From Capitulum mitella (taxonomy: Eukaryota; Arthropoda; Thecostraca; Pollicipedomorpha; Pollicipedidae): DNA of 64,000 bases. Below, in pieces: positions 24,200-35,490 of this stretch. Each line of letters begins with the position of its first letter. Position 1 is the stretch's first letter. A program made the translations under genes and the position numbers. Under the pieces are notes generated by a model, which was not told where the DNA came from, searched no databases, and worked only from the letters and a program-made list of their open reading frames with translations. The DNA is taken from NCBI GenBank assembly GCA_030062745.1, contig CP099839.1:749001-813000 (forward strand), in the 5' to 3' direction.

Positions 24200-25635
24200 T
24201 GCAGCTGAATCAGAGCGCCGCCTCCGCCTGATCTCTTTAAGAGGCAATTCACTTACCCGGACCGGACCGTCCAGCCCCAAAAACAGCCGCAAAATGAATG
24301 GCCAGGCCGGTCACCGGGGCTCTAATTGATTGCGGCGGCCGTCGTCTCGAGCCGGGCCGGCCGGCCGGCAGCCGGCGGCCGGGTGGCCGACCGCACCCCC
24401 GCATCCGCCTACCTGTCGAGCATCGCATTACGGCGGTCACGCGAGCCGCGGGCTCGCAGCGGCGCACGCCGGCGGCAATTAGCGCCGGTCGCCGGTACGG
24501 CTGGCCGGCGGCCGGCCGCGCGCCGCGCGCCGCCGCCCGATCGATGGTCGGCGCGCCGCGGCCACCGCACGTGGAGAGGCCGCCGGCAGTCGCTCAGGTC
24601 AGCCGGCCGACCCAGGTGGCCGGCAGGGTCGTCCGCCGCGCCGACGGACCGACACGCGCCGGATTCGCCGCTGACGTGACGGCGCGCTGGTGAGCGGACG
24701 GCGGCCGCCCCGCGGCCGGAACCGGTTGCCGGCCGTGCGGTGTTTGCGTCTCGTGCTGTGCGGAGTTTTTGCGCGCCCGCTCTTGGTGCCGTGACGGGAG
24801 ACCCGCGCCCTGCCTCGTGGGGGGTCGAGAACTCGGGACCTTGCCGTGCCCGCCGCCCGAGTCCGACACTGGTGCGGCACCCACTGCATTTGGGACCGAC
24901 GAGCAGAACACTTTGGCTCATCTCCCGGTGAATAACATTTGCCTTGTCCGGCTGGGGACGTCGACAGACGTCGCAAGCTCCTGGCCTCAGCTCTCGGCAG
25001 CCGGTGCTGCGCTCCCGGCCCGGGCAACAGTCTCGGCCCGCACGTTCCTGCCGCTCCCCCCCCCCCGACGCCGAACTTCCACCATCTCCGTCTCCGGAGC
25101 GGCCGTGGCGGCGCGGCCGAGAGGGGCGACGGGCGCTCGCGCCAGTTACGACGGCCGGCTTAAGTTATTCGCTCGTTGTCATGGCCGGATCGATCCTGTG
25201 AGCAATGATCAGCCGAAACCGGTGCCAGTCCACGGCGACGGAGCCGGACGGGCGACGGCCGGGGTCGAGATAGAGCGCGGAGGCCCGGCCGGAGCTAGAG
25301 CGTCCCACCGATAGCGTCCTGCCTTCGACCGCGTGAAATACGGCCCACTTTTCGGGCCCATCGATTTCGGAGCGCCGCGTTCGACGGCCGGAAAGGCCCC
25401 TGGGAGCCGGGCAGAGTGTTACACCCGGCTCAGTCCACTACCGGCCGGCCGCCGCCTCCCACGAGCGCCCGGCAACAGAGGCCGTGCCGCAGCCGGCGGC
25501 CACCGGCCGCTCGCCTCCCGAGAGACTCCGCCGGCGTTCGGGGCGCGGCGCCGGCGCCGGCCCGCGGGACGGACGGAGCCGCGGCGCGTCCCGCGCGCCC
25601 GGCACTGCGGCGCCGCTCGTCCGGCGGACCATGGC
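24200..25635 (+). promoter_or_regulatory. CpG-rich upstream region of the octopamine receptor gene
   Basis: About 1.4 kb of very GC- and CpG-rich DNA directly precedes the receptor start codon, as in CpG-island-like promoters and 5' leaders. The receptor frame is open upstream to at least 25,333 but contains no ATG before 25,636. A 5' exon splicing into this region cannot be excluded. No TATA box or transcription start can be fixed from sequence alone. Confidence 0.35.
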
Positions 25636-25654
25636 ATGGCCGAGGTCAGCGTGA
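25631..25654 (+). promoter_or_regulatory. 7-codon uORF overlapping the receptor start codon
   Basis: ATG at 25,631 has A at -3 and G at +4, a strong initiation context. It reads seven codons (MAWPRSA) and stops at TGA 25,652-25,654, beyond the main ATG at 25,636. Ribosomes that start here would miss the receptor start. This arrangement is known to lower translation of the main frame. Confidence 0.5.
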
Positions 25655-27138
25655 GCCCTGCCGCTCCGCTGCCGGCCTCGCTGACGTCCCCGCTGCCCGA
25701 GGAGGTCCCGGGCCCGCTGGCCAACGTCTCGCTGTCGGAGCCCGGCCCGGCCGGCGCGCCGCTGCCGATCCAGGTGCTCAAAATCGCTGCCATGGGCGCC
25801 ATCATGGTGCTGGCCGTGCTCGGCAACCTGCTGGTGATCGTGAGCGTGCTGCTGCACCGGCGCATCCGCGTGCTGACCAACTACTTCGTGGTGTCGCTGG
25901 CGTTCGCCGACATGCTGGTGGCGCTCTGCGCCATGACGTTCAACGCCAGCATCCAGGTGACCGGGCGCTGGATGTTCGGCCCCGTGATGTGCGACATGTG
26001 GAACTCGTTCGACGTGTTCTTCAGCACGGTGTCGATCCTGCACCTGTGCTGCATCAGCGTGGACCGCTACTTCGCCATCCTGCAGCCGCTGGAGTACCGG
26101 CGCCGCATGAGCCGGCGCACGGTGGCCGCCATGCTGACCGCGTCCTGGGCGGCGCCGGTCGGCATCTCGTTCATCCCGATATTCCTCGGCTGGTACACGT
26201 ACCAGGACCACCTGGCGTTCCGCGCGCGCCACCCGGAGGTCTGCCAGTTCATCGTCAACAAGGCGTACATGGTGGTCTCGTCGAGCGTCTCGTTCTGGAT
26301 CCCGGGTGTGGTGATGGTGTGCATGTACAGCCGGATCTACCGCGAGGCGCGCAGGCAGCATCGCGCCATCAGCCGCACGCCGAGCTCGATGAACTTCGCG
26401 CCGCCCGAATGCGTCGTCCACCTGGACGGCATCACCGAGGAGGAGCTGACGCTGGCGCTGACGGCGCTCAACAACATCCGCGACGAGCCGGGCGCCGCCG
26501 CCGCCGCCGCCGTCCGCGCCTCTGCCGCCGCCTCCCCCGCCTCCGCTTCCCCCGCCGCAGCCGTCTCGAACGACCAGGCTAGCGATGCGTCGTCCAGGGC
26601 AGAGCGGGCAGCGGCGCCGCCTCCGCCGCCGCCGCCGCCTCTGCCTCCAGCGCCTCCGCCGCCGCCGCTGCCGCCGCGCGGCCTGCACAAGAAGAGCTCG
26701 AACGTGTCGTTCTTCAGCGACACGACGTCGGAGCAGCGCAAGTCGTCCAACACGTCCCGGTTGTGGCGGCTGCGCTTCTCCACCGGGCACATGCTGCGCG
26801 AACACAAGGCGGCCAAGACGCTGGGCGTCATCATGGGCTGCTTCGTGCTCTGCTGGCTGCCGTTCTTCGTCTGGTACGCCACGGCCACGCTGTGCGCCAG
26901 CCGCTGCCACATCCCGCCGGTGCTCGTCGACGTCCTCTTCTGGATCGGCTACTTCAACTCGACGCTGAACCCCATGATCTACGCCTACTTCAACACGGAG
27001 TTCCGCGACGCATTCCGCGAGACGCTGGCGCTGGTGCTGTGCTGCCGGCGACCGCGGCCGGCCGCGTACGACGCGCGCGTCAGCAACAACAACGGCGCGC
27101 CGCCGGCCAGACCGCCGGAGCAGCGCCTCTCGTTCTAA
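25636..27138 (+). CDS. Beta-adrenergic-like octopamine receptor (class A GPCR)
   Basis: A 500-aa seven-helix receptor in one exon. Family members sit in the plasma membrane, bind octopamine and usually raise cAMP through Gs. Visible: sequon N30-V-S in a Pro/Ala-rich N-terminus; TM1 about 48-74 (GNLLV); TM2 about 82-104 with D92; TM3 with the amine-binding aspartate D126 and DRY 143-145; TM5 with VNKAYMVVSSSVSFWIPG and serines 215-217 and 219; TM6 with CWLPFF about 406-411; TM7 with NPMIY about 445-449; Cys-Cys at the start of the tail. The VNKAY...SFWIPG block and FWIGYFNSTLNP are typical of the octopamine beta group. Intracellular loop 3 is long (about 240-388), with Ala and Pro runs and a Ser-rich part. 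Start: the first in-frame ATG. Codons end almost always in G or C. A tyramine or serotonin receptor is much less likely. Confidence 0.95.
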   Translation: MAEVSVSPAAPLPASLTSPLPEEVPGPLANVSLSEPGPAGAPLPIQVLKIAAMGAIMVLAVLGNLLVIVSVLLHRRIRVLTNYFVVSLAFADMLVALCAMTFNASIQVTGRWMFGPVMCDMWNSFDVFFSTVSILHLCCISVDRYFAILQPLEYRRRMSRRTVAAMLTASWAAPVGISFIPIFLGWYTYQDHLAFRARHPEVCQFIVNKAYMVVSSSVSFWIPGVVMVCMYSRIYREARRQHRAISRTPSSMNFAPPECVVHLDGITEEELTLALTALNNIRDEPGAAAAAAVRASAAASPASASPAAAVSNDQASDASSRAERAAAPPPPPPPPLPPAPPPPPLPPRGLHKKSSNVSFFSDTTSEQRKSSNTSRLWRLRFSTGHMLREHKAAKTLGVIMGCFVLCWLPFFVWYATATLCASRCHIPPVLVDVLFWIGYFNSTLNPMIYAYFNTEFRDAFRETLALVLCCRRPRPAAYDARVSNNNGAPPARPPEQRLSF

Positions 27139-28007
27139 CCCGGGGCGGGTCGCGACCAACCGCGCCCCCGACTGACCCGGGGGGGGGGCAGTCGGGGGCC
27201 CGATCCCGGGTCCCAGCCGCGAGATTCTCATGGTTTCGTTAACCGGTCGGGGCATTCAGCGAGACCCGGGGACCAAACGGAGACATTCCACGTGATCTCG
27301 GGTGTTTGCCGTGGTGGGAGGGAAAATGTGCCATTTTGTCAGAGTACAGAGATTTTGGGGTGGTGTTAGAAAACTTCGAGTGATCTTGTGGCGACCTGAA
27401 ACATTCCGTACAGTGCTCCTTGGCAGAGTGATATATTTCGAGTGCTCCTGCACCGCAGCCGGCGTGCGCCCGTCCCGTTCCGCACGGTGGAGCCGGGAGC
27501 CCGAGCACGTTCTGATCACGGCCGGTGCCGCGAGCCGGGACATGCGTTCGTGATCCTCTTCTCCTCAGCCCCTGGCGGAGTCGCCTGCGTTCACCCGCAG
27601 CACTGTGCGTCCGTCGCCGAGAGAGGGGCGCACCGAGACGTCACCGCGTCCAGCGCCGGGGCCTGCAACGCTTACATGAGTCACGCACGGGCATCGGCCC
27701 GCCTGTCGTCCTGAGTCACGGCACGTTACGGAGCCGTGGCGTGCTCGGGCGTCACGGCTCACGGCAGTCACGTGGTCGGGCGTTTTGAGGTGGCCTCGTG
27801 ACCCGTTGGGAATCCGTCACGGGGCGGAGGCACAGCGACACGAAGCCACAGCAGTGCTGTGGGCGCTATGGGACACGGCGTTTTGCGTTGTTCGTCTAGC
27901 GGGGTTGTTTGTTAGGTATTATTTGGTACCCACGTATGACGACGGCGAGAGCCTGGTCCGTGTGTTGATTCCCGAATGTGTTGTTAAAGTGGCTTTCGTA
28001 TCAATCA
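27139..28007 (+). other. Probable 3' untranslated region of the receptor gene
   Basis: Sequence between the receptor stop codon and the first convincing polyadenylation hexamer. GC content falls gradually along it. The open frames within it have no recognisable product. Confidence 0.45.
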
Positions 28008-28013
28008 AATAAA
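28008..28013 (+). terminator. Candidate polyadenylation signal AATAAA
   Basis: A canonical AATAAA lies about 870 bases after the receptor stop, where GC-rich sequence gives way to AT-rich sequence. Confidence 0.45.
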
Positions 28014-29536
28014 TTTGTACATACGCCATCGCGATGTCTTTGAGATGATGCGCAGGAGCCAGCGTCATCCAGGGAAAATATGGAACGTTTTGCATTCAAG
28101 CATTGACGGATGTTGTCACATGTGTACATGGCTTAGCCCACAGCTGTTGAAGTATTTTCAACCCATTGTATTCCAGCAACTTTGTTGCGATTAAACTAAA
28201 AGCGCGATCTGTGGTAGCATGTCTGAATGGAAACAGTAGGCAGGAAACATAAAACATACATGAATGAGCTCGCGTTTCCTCTGTATCAACTGGTAATGAA
28301 AATTCAGTTTGGGGAGAATGATCCCGGTCTTCATTTACGTCTCCTGTAGCAGAGAGCCTCAGAAGATGTACCTATAGGTATCTCTTGACCCTGCGTTTCT
28401 AGTCAAATCGCTTTGCAGCCCCTCTGTGGGGACTTTCTTAGGAAACTGAGGAACTGTTGCAGTTCACCTTTCTGCATGCTCAGATGTATTTCAGAACGCT
28501 TTCTGACTGTGGGCAGCCGTAGATGCATGTTTAAAAAGATATTGTTTCCCAAGTATATTAGCATATAAATGAAAATGTCGGGTTTGTCGAGGACATGCTG
28601 TTATCCAGCCCAATTTAGCTTAATTCTGTCCCCGTTCCAACGGCATTTCTCTGGCAATTAGACCGACTGGTAGTGAGATATAAGTCTGCCTTGCCCCCAG
28701 CGCAGCAGTGACCGTGGAGCCCGTATCGCTGTCGAAGCAAACCAGTCACCGGTCCTGGAATAGTCTTCATCACTCAGCAGCTGTCGAGCTCGATTTGAAC
28801 ACTGCATGCTCATCAGCGTGCATGCTTTACGGTGGGACACGGCAACTCAATTATTGCGCACATTGCAACATTCAAACGACTTCAAAGGTCTCACTTTACA
28901 AGAGCCAATTGGCCTGTTCGTATGTCCTAGTGGACTACGGATACATGCTGTCAAGCTGTGCACTGCGGTAGTAAAATACTGACAGGTACTGCTTTGAAAC
29001 ACCGCAGTCATGTTCGGCGGTGTTTCCGCGCATGGACCTGAGGGGGTTAAATCGTGCCTGCCCTCCGAGACAACAGGACAGCTCATCATTCGTGGTGGAA
29101 CCGATCCGTGACGGGCCAGCACTTCCTTCTGCGTCGCTGAGCAGTCGTAGTAATGCATGAGTGCCACTCCTCCACAGGACAATAGCTCGCCAACTGCACT
29201 GTCAATGGTACCTACGGCGGCGAAGGCGACGCTAGTAGATCAACGGCACAACCGAACGCCGTCTAGCCGCGAAGAGCCCTTCGCCGGAGACTGTCAGGAC
29301 GCGAACCTCACAGGTGACCGCTGGCGGCCGACCAGCGCTAATCGCTGCCGGTGACCTTTCGAGTCGCCACGTGCGGCCAGTTCGGATTACTGATCGGCGC
29401 AAAAAACGACAGACACCGGCCACCTCCTCAGGTGGTTTCCGCCACCTCGGCCATTAGTACCTCATTCATCAAGGGCCGGTCGACTTTCCAAACGTCGGGA
29501 CCACCGGCTGGGGGAGGCGACGGGATGGCGCCGCTC
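28014..29536. other. No recognisable feature
   Basis: About 1.5 kb of ordinary DNA. Frames of up to about 110 codons show no motif. Confidence 0.4.
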
Positions 29537-29758
29537 TGTAGCGGGCCCCGCTGTCGCCGGACGCCGTCAGGTATGTAGCGGGCCCCGCTGTCGCCGGACA
29601 CCGTCCGGTGTGTAGCGGACCCCGCTATCGCCGGACACCGTCCGGTGTGTAGCGGACCCCGCTATCGCCGGACACCGTCCGGTGTGTAGCGGACCCCGCT
29701 ATCGCCGGACACCGTCAGATGTGTAGCGGGCCCCACTGTCGCCGGACGCCGTCAGGTG
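29537..29758. repeat. Minisatellite, 37-bp unit, six copies
   Basis: Units start at 29,537, 29,574, 29,611, 29,648, 29,685 and 29,722. The period is exact, with a few substitutions, and each unit begins TGTAGCGG. The core CGCCGGACACCGTCCGGTG contains the self-complementary CCGGAC...GTCCGG, so every unit can form a short hairpin. The middle units are the most alike, as expected for growth by unequal exchange. Confidence 0.95.
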
Positions 29759-32700
29759 TGCAGTGGGCTCCCGGGCTATGACCGTCCTGTCGGCTATTTC
29801 TGTGCTGTAGATCGCATCCGCCCTGCGTCAAACAGACGCGGGGACAGAGGTCGCCGAGTTGTGACCTGCGACTTATGGCCACAGACGTGTGACACGTCAC
29901 AGAGCTGTGCCGGCGCCCGGTCTGCTGCACGGGGTCGATTCGCCGCCGGCGCCGGAAGTCGCGGGCACGGAGGCACGCAGACAGCTGCTGCGAAGGACCT
30001 CTGAAATGTGATGACTGCGAACACCTGAAATCACTTCGGTTTCAGCAGCCCACCGACTGCCGGTGGCGAAGCAGACCCGGTGGATCGTATGACACACAAG
30101 AATGTTTCGTGCATTTGCAGCAAAGCGTTCGGCCGTTGCTGGTGGATCTTTCACATTCAAGACGTGCTGCCTAAAAACGATGAGACGGAATCTTCCTGCT
30201 ATCCAAGAATACAGTCACGTGATACAGGGGGAGCATTTATTTGAAGGACAGGTTGTAGGTTGCCCGGCGCGGTGGTGAACAAGTTCCTGGCAGTATCCTC
30301 CACAGACGCTGTCGTCACGCCACACGCCAGTGAAGCGGCATGATGGGCTGCTCGGGACGATCGCAACGAGACCTCCACGCCGCGACAAGCTAATCGGCGT
30401 TGCCCCAACGCAAGGAACTGATTGCTTCCCAAAAATAGCCCGGCCGGTGGACGCGGACCCACGCGCCGTGCCGTACTCGGCGCCGAGTTGCATCAGCCGC
30501 CGGCTGCCGGCGCCGGCCGCGTTCCCTCGCCAGAAATGTCGTCGTCCGTCGCGCGGGGACGGCTGCGGACCCTTTGTCGTGTCGGCGCGGCGGCGGGCGG
30601 CCGATTTCCGCGCCGTTCCCAGGCGCCGCACGTCCGGCCAGCGGCGAACGTGCGGCGGCGGCGGCGGCCGGCGCGGCGGCGAATCCGGTGGCGCCGTGAT
30701 CGGCGCCGATCGGCCGAGCGGGCACCTGGCCGCCGGGCGAGACGGCGCCGCAGACGACTCCCTGGGCGCCGCTCGGCGCCGCCGCCGGCAGCTGGGGCTC
30801 CTCCTCGGCCGCGGGTCCGGGTCGGCCCGTCAGACGTCACAGCAGCTGCGGCCGCGGTGGTCGTCGCGCTCCGTCGCCAATTATGGCACACAAAAAATGT
30901 TCGACGGCTGTGGCCATTACAGGGTTCAGTGGTCGACGGTCGACAGTCTGACTGTTGTGCTGAAAACCAGGATGAGTGGCGTTATAAACCAGCTTTGATA
31001 CGACTCGTGCAAAAAGCTCCGAAAATTGCTTTTGAAAACGGATGAGGTGAATTTTTATTTGACCATTTTGATTAACGCTTGTTGCAATGCTAATGATTGG
31101 CGTTCATTGCGAATGCTAGCCAGCCGACGCTAGCAAAAGGAACATTGTGGAATCAAGCGGCCTTGATCATACCCTTTGTTTGGCCCCTTGTGTTTGCCTG
31201 TGAGGCACCATTTTGCCTGTGGTGCTTAAGGATACTTAGTGCCTAAACTTTATCGACCACCACAGGAAACCAATATAATTCGCTGCAAGGACTTGTTGTT
31301 CTATATCAGGGCCGTAAAGAACAGTATCGATGGCAGCTTAATAGTTGACGTAGGTGAGCATCCGTGTCAAATTGTGTACATTTTATACATTCATTGATTT
31401 CTCAGAGCAATGAACGCACCAAAAAACATCATAGTACACCTTTGTTCGACCAACTCTTGAAAAATGAACCATGGTGAAACATTCCCTGTTAATGCTTATT
31501 GTCGAAAGTTGTTTTCAAGAAGTGGACACTTAACGCTTTCACCCAATAACGCACGGGGAAGCAGTTCAAAGCATTACACATTTGTTCACGTACAGCTGAC
31601 GCTAACATATCTCACCAGACACCCAGATGGTCGGCAGTGTGGTGCGATGACGTCCTGTAAATGGCCAGTCTGCCTCCCCCTCCCCAAAAAAAGAAAAGAA
31701 ATCAGCGAAGAAGACTTAAATTTGCTCTCGAAACATTTCAAGCATGGTGCCTCATACTACAGATTTTGCATGCAGGCATATCCGCGACATTGTATTACTG
31801 TTACAGTAAATCAAGATTGACTTACATTCGTTTTATTACTGAATCCCAGAGGGCATAATTTACAAATGTCGTAGCTGACGAATGGCGATCGCGTTTCCAA
31901 CGAGATCTTGATATTCTGTGGACATTCTTATTTGCATATGTGCATTCATTTTAAATGAGCCCATTGCTGACGTTTATAGAACATATGGAAGGATAGAATT
32001 AGCTTTTCAGATGACGAAATTCAGCATTTTTGCTGGCATTTATGAAGGCTGCACATGTATGGAGGTTGTAATTAGTTTCATAACATGGTTTGCCCGACTT
32101 TGTTGAACCATGTGTGCTTTTTATAGGAAACAGAATTCTGAATTAGATCCTTTCCAGGGGTATTGTCAGCGACTTCTGTACGTGTAGCATATTTTCTGAT
32201 TTTCCGTAAAAAAGTTCAAACATTGTCTAGTTAAAACGATTATCTCTTGCCTCGAAAGCGATACAGTTGCACAAAATTATGTACCTGAACTGCGAAGAAA
32301 TGTTAAATATTAAGACAACCAAATGACAAAAAATGGACCTTTTTTCCTGGTGGAAGCTGTGTTGGAACTTAGAGATGGTTTCATGAAAAAACAACATTTC
32401 ACGTCCGATAATCTTAACGGATTTACGAAACGTTTTCATGTTTGATCTTCGCACTACCGCAACACCATTTTTGGAACTCTTCCCGAACAACCTCATCTCG
32501 ACATTAATTGCCAGTTGCTCTCATGCCTTTCACCTCGTAACCTAGGCAGAGCATTTCATTCAGACCTCCTCCAATGGACTCGTCGTTGGGAATCTCAACG
32601 CCACCTAATTCATCAGGCGAGCTTTTGCTGGGCGTCGACGGCGCAGGACGCGAGATAGCCAGCCGTGATCCAATTGGAGGTGGCCTCGCGGACGCCTGCG

Positions 32701-34326
32701 CCCGACGGCCCACTCCCGGCGGCGCCCGGCCAGACGAGAATCAGATTATCCCGCGCCCGCGCGCCCGACCGACCGGCCGACTGGCGGGCCTCGCGACCTT
32801 CGCACCCCTTCGTGACTTCCGCCGGACGCTTCCTGTTTCGCCGCCGTCCCGTCGGCGCATCGATTGGCCGGCCTCGCGTCGGCTCGCCCTTCCGGCGCGG
32901 CGCCGGCGGCGAGGTCGATTCGCGACCCGGCGGGCCGCGTCGGAGACGCCGACTTCGCGCCGTGCCCGGCCCGACCCCGGCGCGGCCTCGGCTCGGCGCC
33001 CGCACGTGCGGCGCGGGCCGGCCGGCCTGGAGGCAGCCTCGGCCGCCGACTGCCGCCGGTCGCCGGCGGGACCGACCGGCCGGCGCCGGAGCCTGGCGCT
33101 CACGTGGTCCGGCGCGCTCCGCGGGTACCGCCTCGGCTGTCTGAAACACGGGCAGTCCTCGGCTCTAACCGCAGCTCCGAAACACGCAGGTCCTCCGAGC
33201 GCAGCCGGGGCATGCGCCGTGGGCCACGGCCGCAGCGGCCTGAAGCACGGGCGGGTCCCCGGTCCGACCACAGCCAATCCCCCGCCGAGCAGAGCTCGCT
33301 CATTCGCGCCGAAGCCACGCAAGCCCGATCGCCCGCCATGCGAGCGTCGTCGCCCGAAGGTCACCGTCTCCCCTTCAACAGCTCGGCCACCGTCGCGCCT
33401 GCTGGCACGGGGCGTCGGCTGCGGCGCAGAACGGTGCGCCCCGCATGAAACCGTTGCAGCCGGGCAGGAAGCAATGGCGACTTCCGCGCCACTTAGCATA
33501 GTGGCATTGGCCGGTGGTCCTGCAGCGATGAGCGGGTGCTGGCGAGGTCACCCAGCTTGAGGTCGTTCTGCAGCATTAATGGATATGGCAATGGTCGTGC
33601 GTGGAGTGGGTATGGAAAGTAAGATTTGGTCAGGCAGCATCCATCCAAGTGTGCATTGCCTTAGACGGTCCCCGTTGTTATTTATATTATTCCCGTCTGG
33701 CATTCTACCGTATGTGATGTAAATGCAGGCGTTATTTTTCAGTATTACTTAAGCTTTGATGGCAATCTTGGCAAATAATGGGCACGTACAGCGAAACAAG
33801 GTGAGATCGTTGTCGGAAATGGAAGACAAATGTATTAGCAACAGTGCATGAACACTGAAAGCAAGTGAGTGCTGTTACATCCAGGTCATATGGTAAGGTC
33901 AGCGCGCAGCATTGGCTCTAAAATAAGCCTCTACCTGGAGGCGCATTTTTATCAGAAAAAGGTCAACAGGGGATCACTCAACACACAGTCTGGAGATTTG
34001 AACGCCAGTGGAATCAGCGCTTTCAGCGATGACGCAGTCTTTCCGAAGTACAGCTTCCCCGGCGTGACCCTTCGCTGACCTGGTCCGACGTCAGAATGTT
34101 CACTACGATGGGTGCCCATAGGGTCGCGGTGTCCGCACTACGCAGTCCAAGACTCTCTTTCGACATACTGCAACAGCGATCGTGTTGCCTGTAAAGACCG
34201 GATCTCGTCATCAGTCTGCCGGATCTTGATATCTTTTTTGGCTTTTCGTGTCGTCGAAGATGTACTCTGCCTCCGCCGAGTTGACATATGAAACTTGTGA
34301 AGATTGGCGGAAACGTTTTGACAGCA
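29759..34326. other. GC-rich patches alternating with AT-rich DNA, no supported gene
   Basis: CpG-rich at about 29,900-30,900 and 32,570-33,550; AT-rich at 31,000-32,560. The longest open frame (32,574-33,560, +, 328 codons) is Arg/Ala/Pro/Gly-rich, lacks any recognisable domain and overlaps equally long frames on the other strand, so I treat it as a composition effect. Near 33,130-33,290 short GAAACACG/GAAGCACG-containing units recur loosely. Confidence 0.35.
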
Positions 34327-34641
34327 GCGCACAGTGCGACCGGGGAGAGCAGCAACATCGCAGTAAACAGCGCACACAGTGCGACCGGGGAGCGCAGCAA
34401 CGTCGCAGTAAACAGCGCACACAGTGCGACCGGGGAGAGCAGCAACATCACAGTAAACAGCGCACACAGTGCGACCGGGGAGCGCAGCAACATCGCAGTA
34501 AACAGCGCACACAGTGCGACCGAGGAGAGCAGCGACATCGCAGTAAACAGCGCACATAGTGCGACCGGGGAGCGCAGCAACATCGCAGTAAACAGCGCAC
34601 ACAGTGCGACCGAGGAGAGCAGCGACATCGCAGTAAATCAG
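34327..34641. repeat. Minisatellite, 45-bp unit, seven copies, open in several frames
   Basis: Seven units of exactly 45 bases, each with AGTGCGACC and GCAGTAAACAGCGCA. Because 45 is divisible by three and the unit lacks stops in several frames, both strands read through as 15-residue repeats (for example AHSATGESSNIAVNS on +). Units alternate between GAGAGC and GAGCGC forms, which suggests a 90-bp higher-order dimer. I see no evidence that the peptide is made. Confidence 0.9.
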
Positions 34642-35179
34642 CAGTGCGGAACGGACCCTGCGGGACGTCGCTCTGCGTTCCGTGCTCTTGGCCGGAATTG
34701 CCGCGTGACTGCTGCTGAGACCGCGGGAGAGATGTTCCAGCATCGCATCCGTGTGCCCGAGGCCTGAAGCTGGACAGGAAGTCCTGAGTCGAAGGGCACG
34801 GAGGAGTGGGCTCTCGCCCAGCCAATAAATTGGTGGACGGTGCGGCCAGCCGACCGTGGCAAACAAAATCCTAGATTTATGGCCGTGTTGTTCGCCCTCA
34901 TTTTTTCCGGTCTTGTGATAGCGGGTTATTTACGTAGCCACATAGGTCTCACGACACTGCCTGCTTAATGTAACTGGAACTCGGGCCCAGTTATCAGATG
35001 GCGCTTTAGCTATGTGCTATCAGCGAAAACTTCATGATGCGGGTGGTTTTTACATCACATCACAACGTGGCCAAAAGTAGACAAGGAACTTTATATTTTA
35101 CAGTAATAACAGGTACACAAAAGCTCCTTTCCAGTGTATTTGGTTGATTGAGCGTACACTTGTTCGGTTAGGATTGTCA
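34642..35179. other. No recognisable feature
   Basis: About 540 bases with no gene, RNA or repeat that I can support. Confidence 0.45.
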
Positions 35180-35490
35180 TTACGAGCGAGGCTCAAGGCC
35201 GATTGAACCTTATTTCAACTACCAGAAAAAAATCGAACTGGACAGTCGGCCCGACCGTAACGCTTTCTGGAGAATGATAACTTTAAAACTACCGGGAGCA
35301 AAACCATGAACCTGATGCTAGAAGACAGCTCATTTCCTTAAATTTTGTGTAACAGTTATTCCGGGACCAATATTTTGCTCTTAAACCTAGTTTTCCACGG
35401 GTGTTGTTAACCCATTCATTAACGGCAGCGAAGAATACTATGGGCGCTCATGGCATTTAAATTTGCAATTCTTCCGATGCGAAGTATTGA
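35180..35490 (+). repeat. Dispersed repeat family 3, copy 1
   Basis: Blocks such as ACGAG(C/T)GAGGCT, CCCGACC(G/A)TAA, TTTCTGGAG, CTAGAAGACAG and TTTAAACCTA-like stretches recur in the same order and orientation at 44,995-45,365. The copies differ substantially, so the family is old. No terminal repeats or coding capacity are recognised, so its class is unknown. Confidence 0.55.

Noticed and set aside
25416-26582. 388-codon + frame overlapping the receptor
   Set aside because: Out-of-frame shadow, rich in Arg, Pro and His, while the receptor frame shows all GPCR motifs.
25438-27255. 605-codon minus-strand frame opposite the octopamine receptor
   Set aside because: It is a shadow of the GC3-rich receptor coding sequence, low in complexity and with no domain.
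32574-33560. 328-codon open frame on the + strand
   Set aside because: It is Arg/Ala/Pro/Gly-rich, has no recognisable domain, and equally long frames run on the other strand; stop codons are simply rare in this CpG-rich DNA.
34138-34866. 242-codon minus frame with 15-residue repeats
   Set aside because: Produced by the 45-bp minisatellite; several frames on both strands are open for the same reason.
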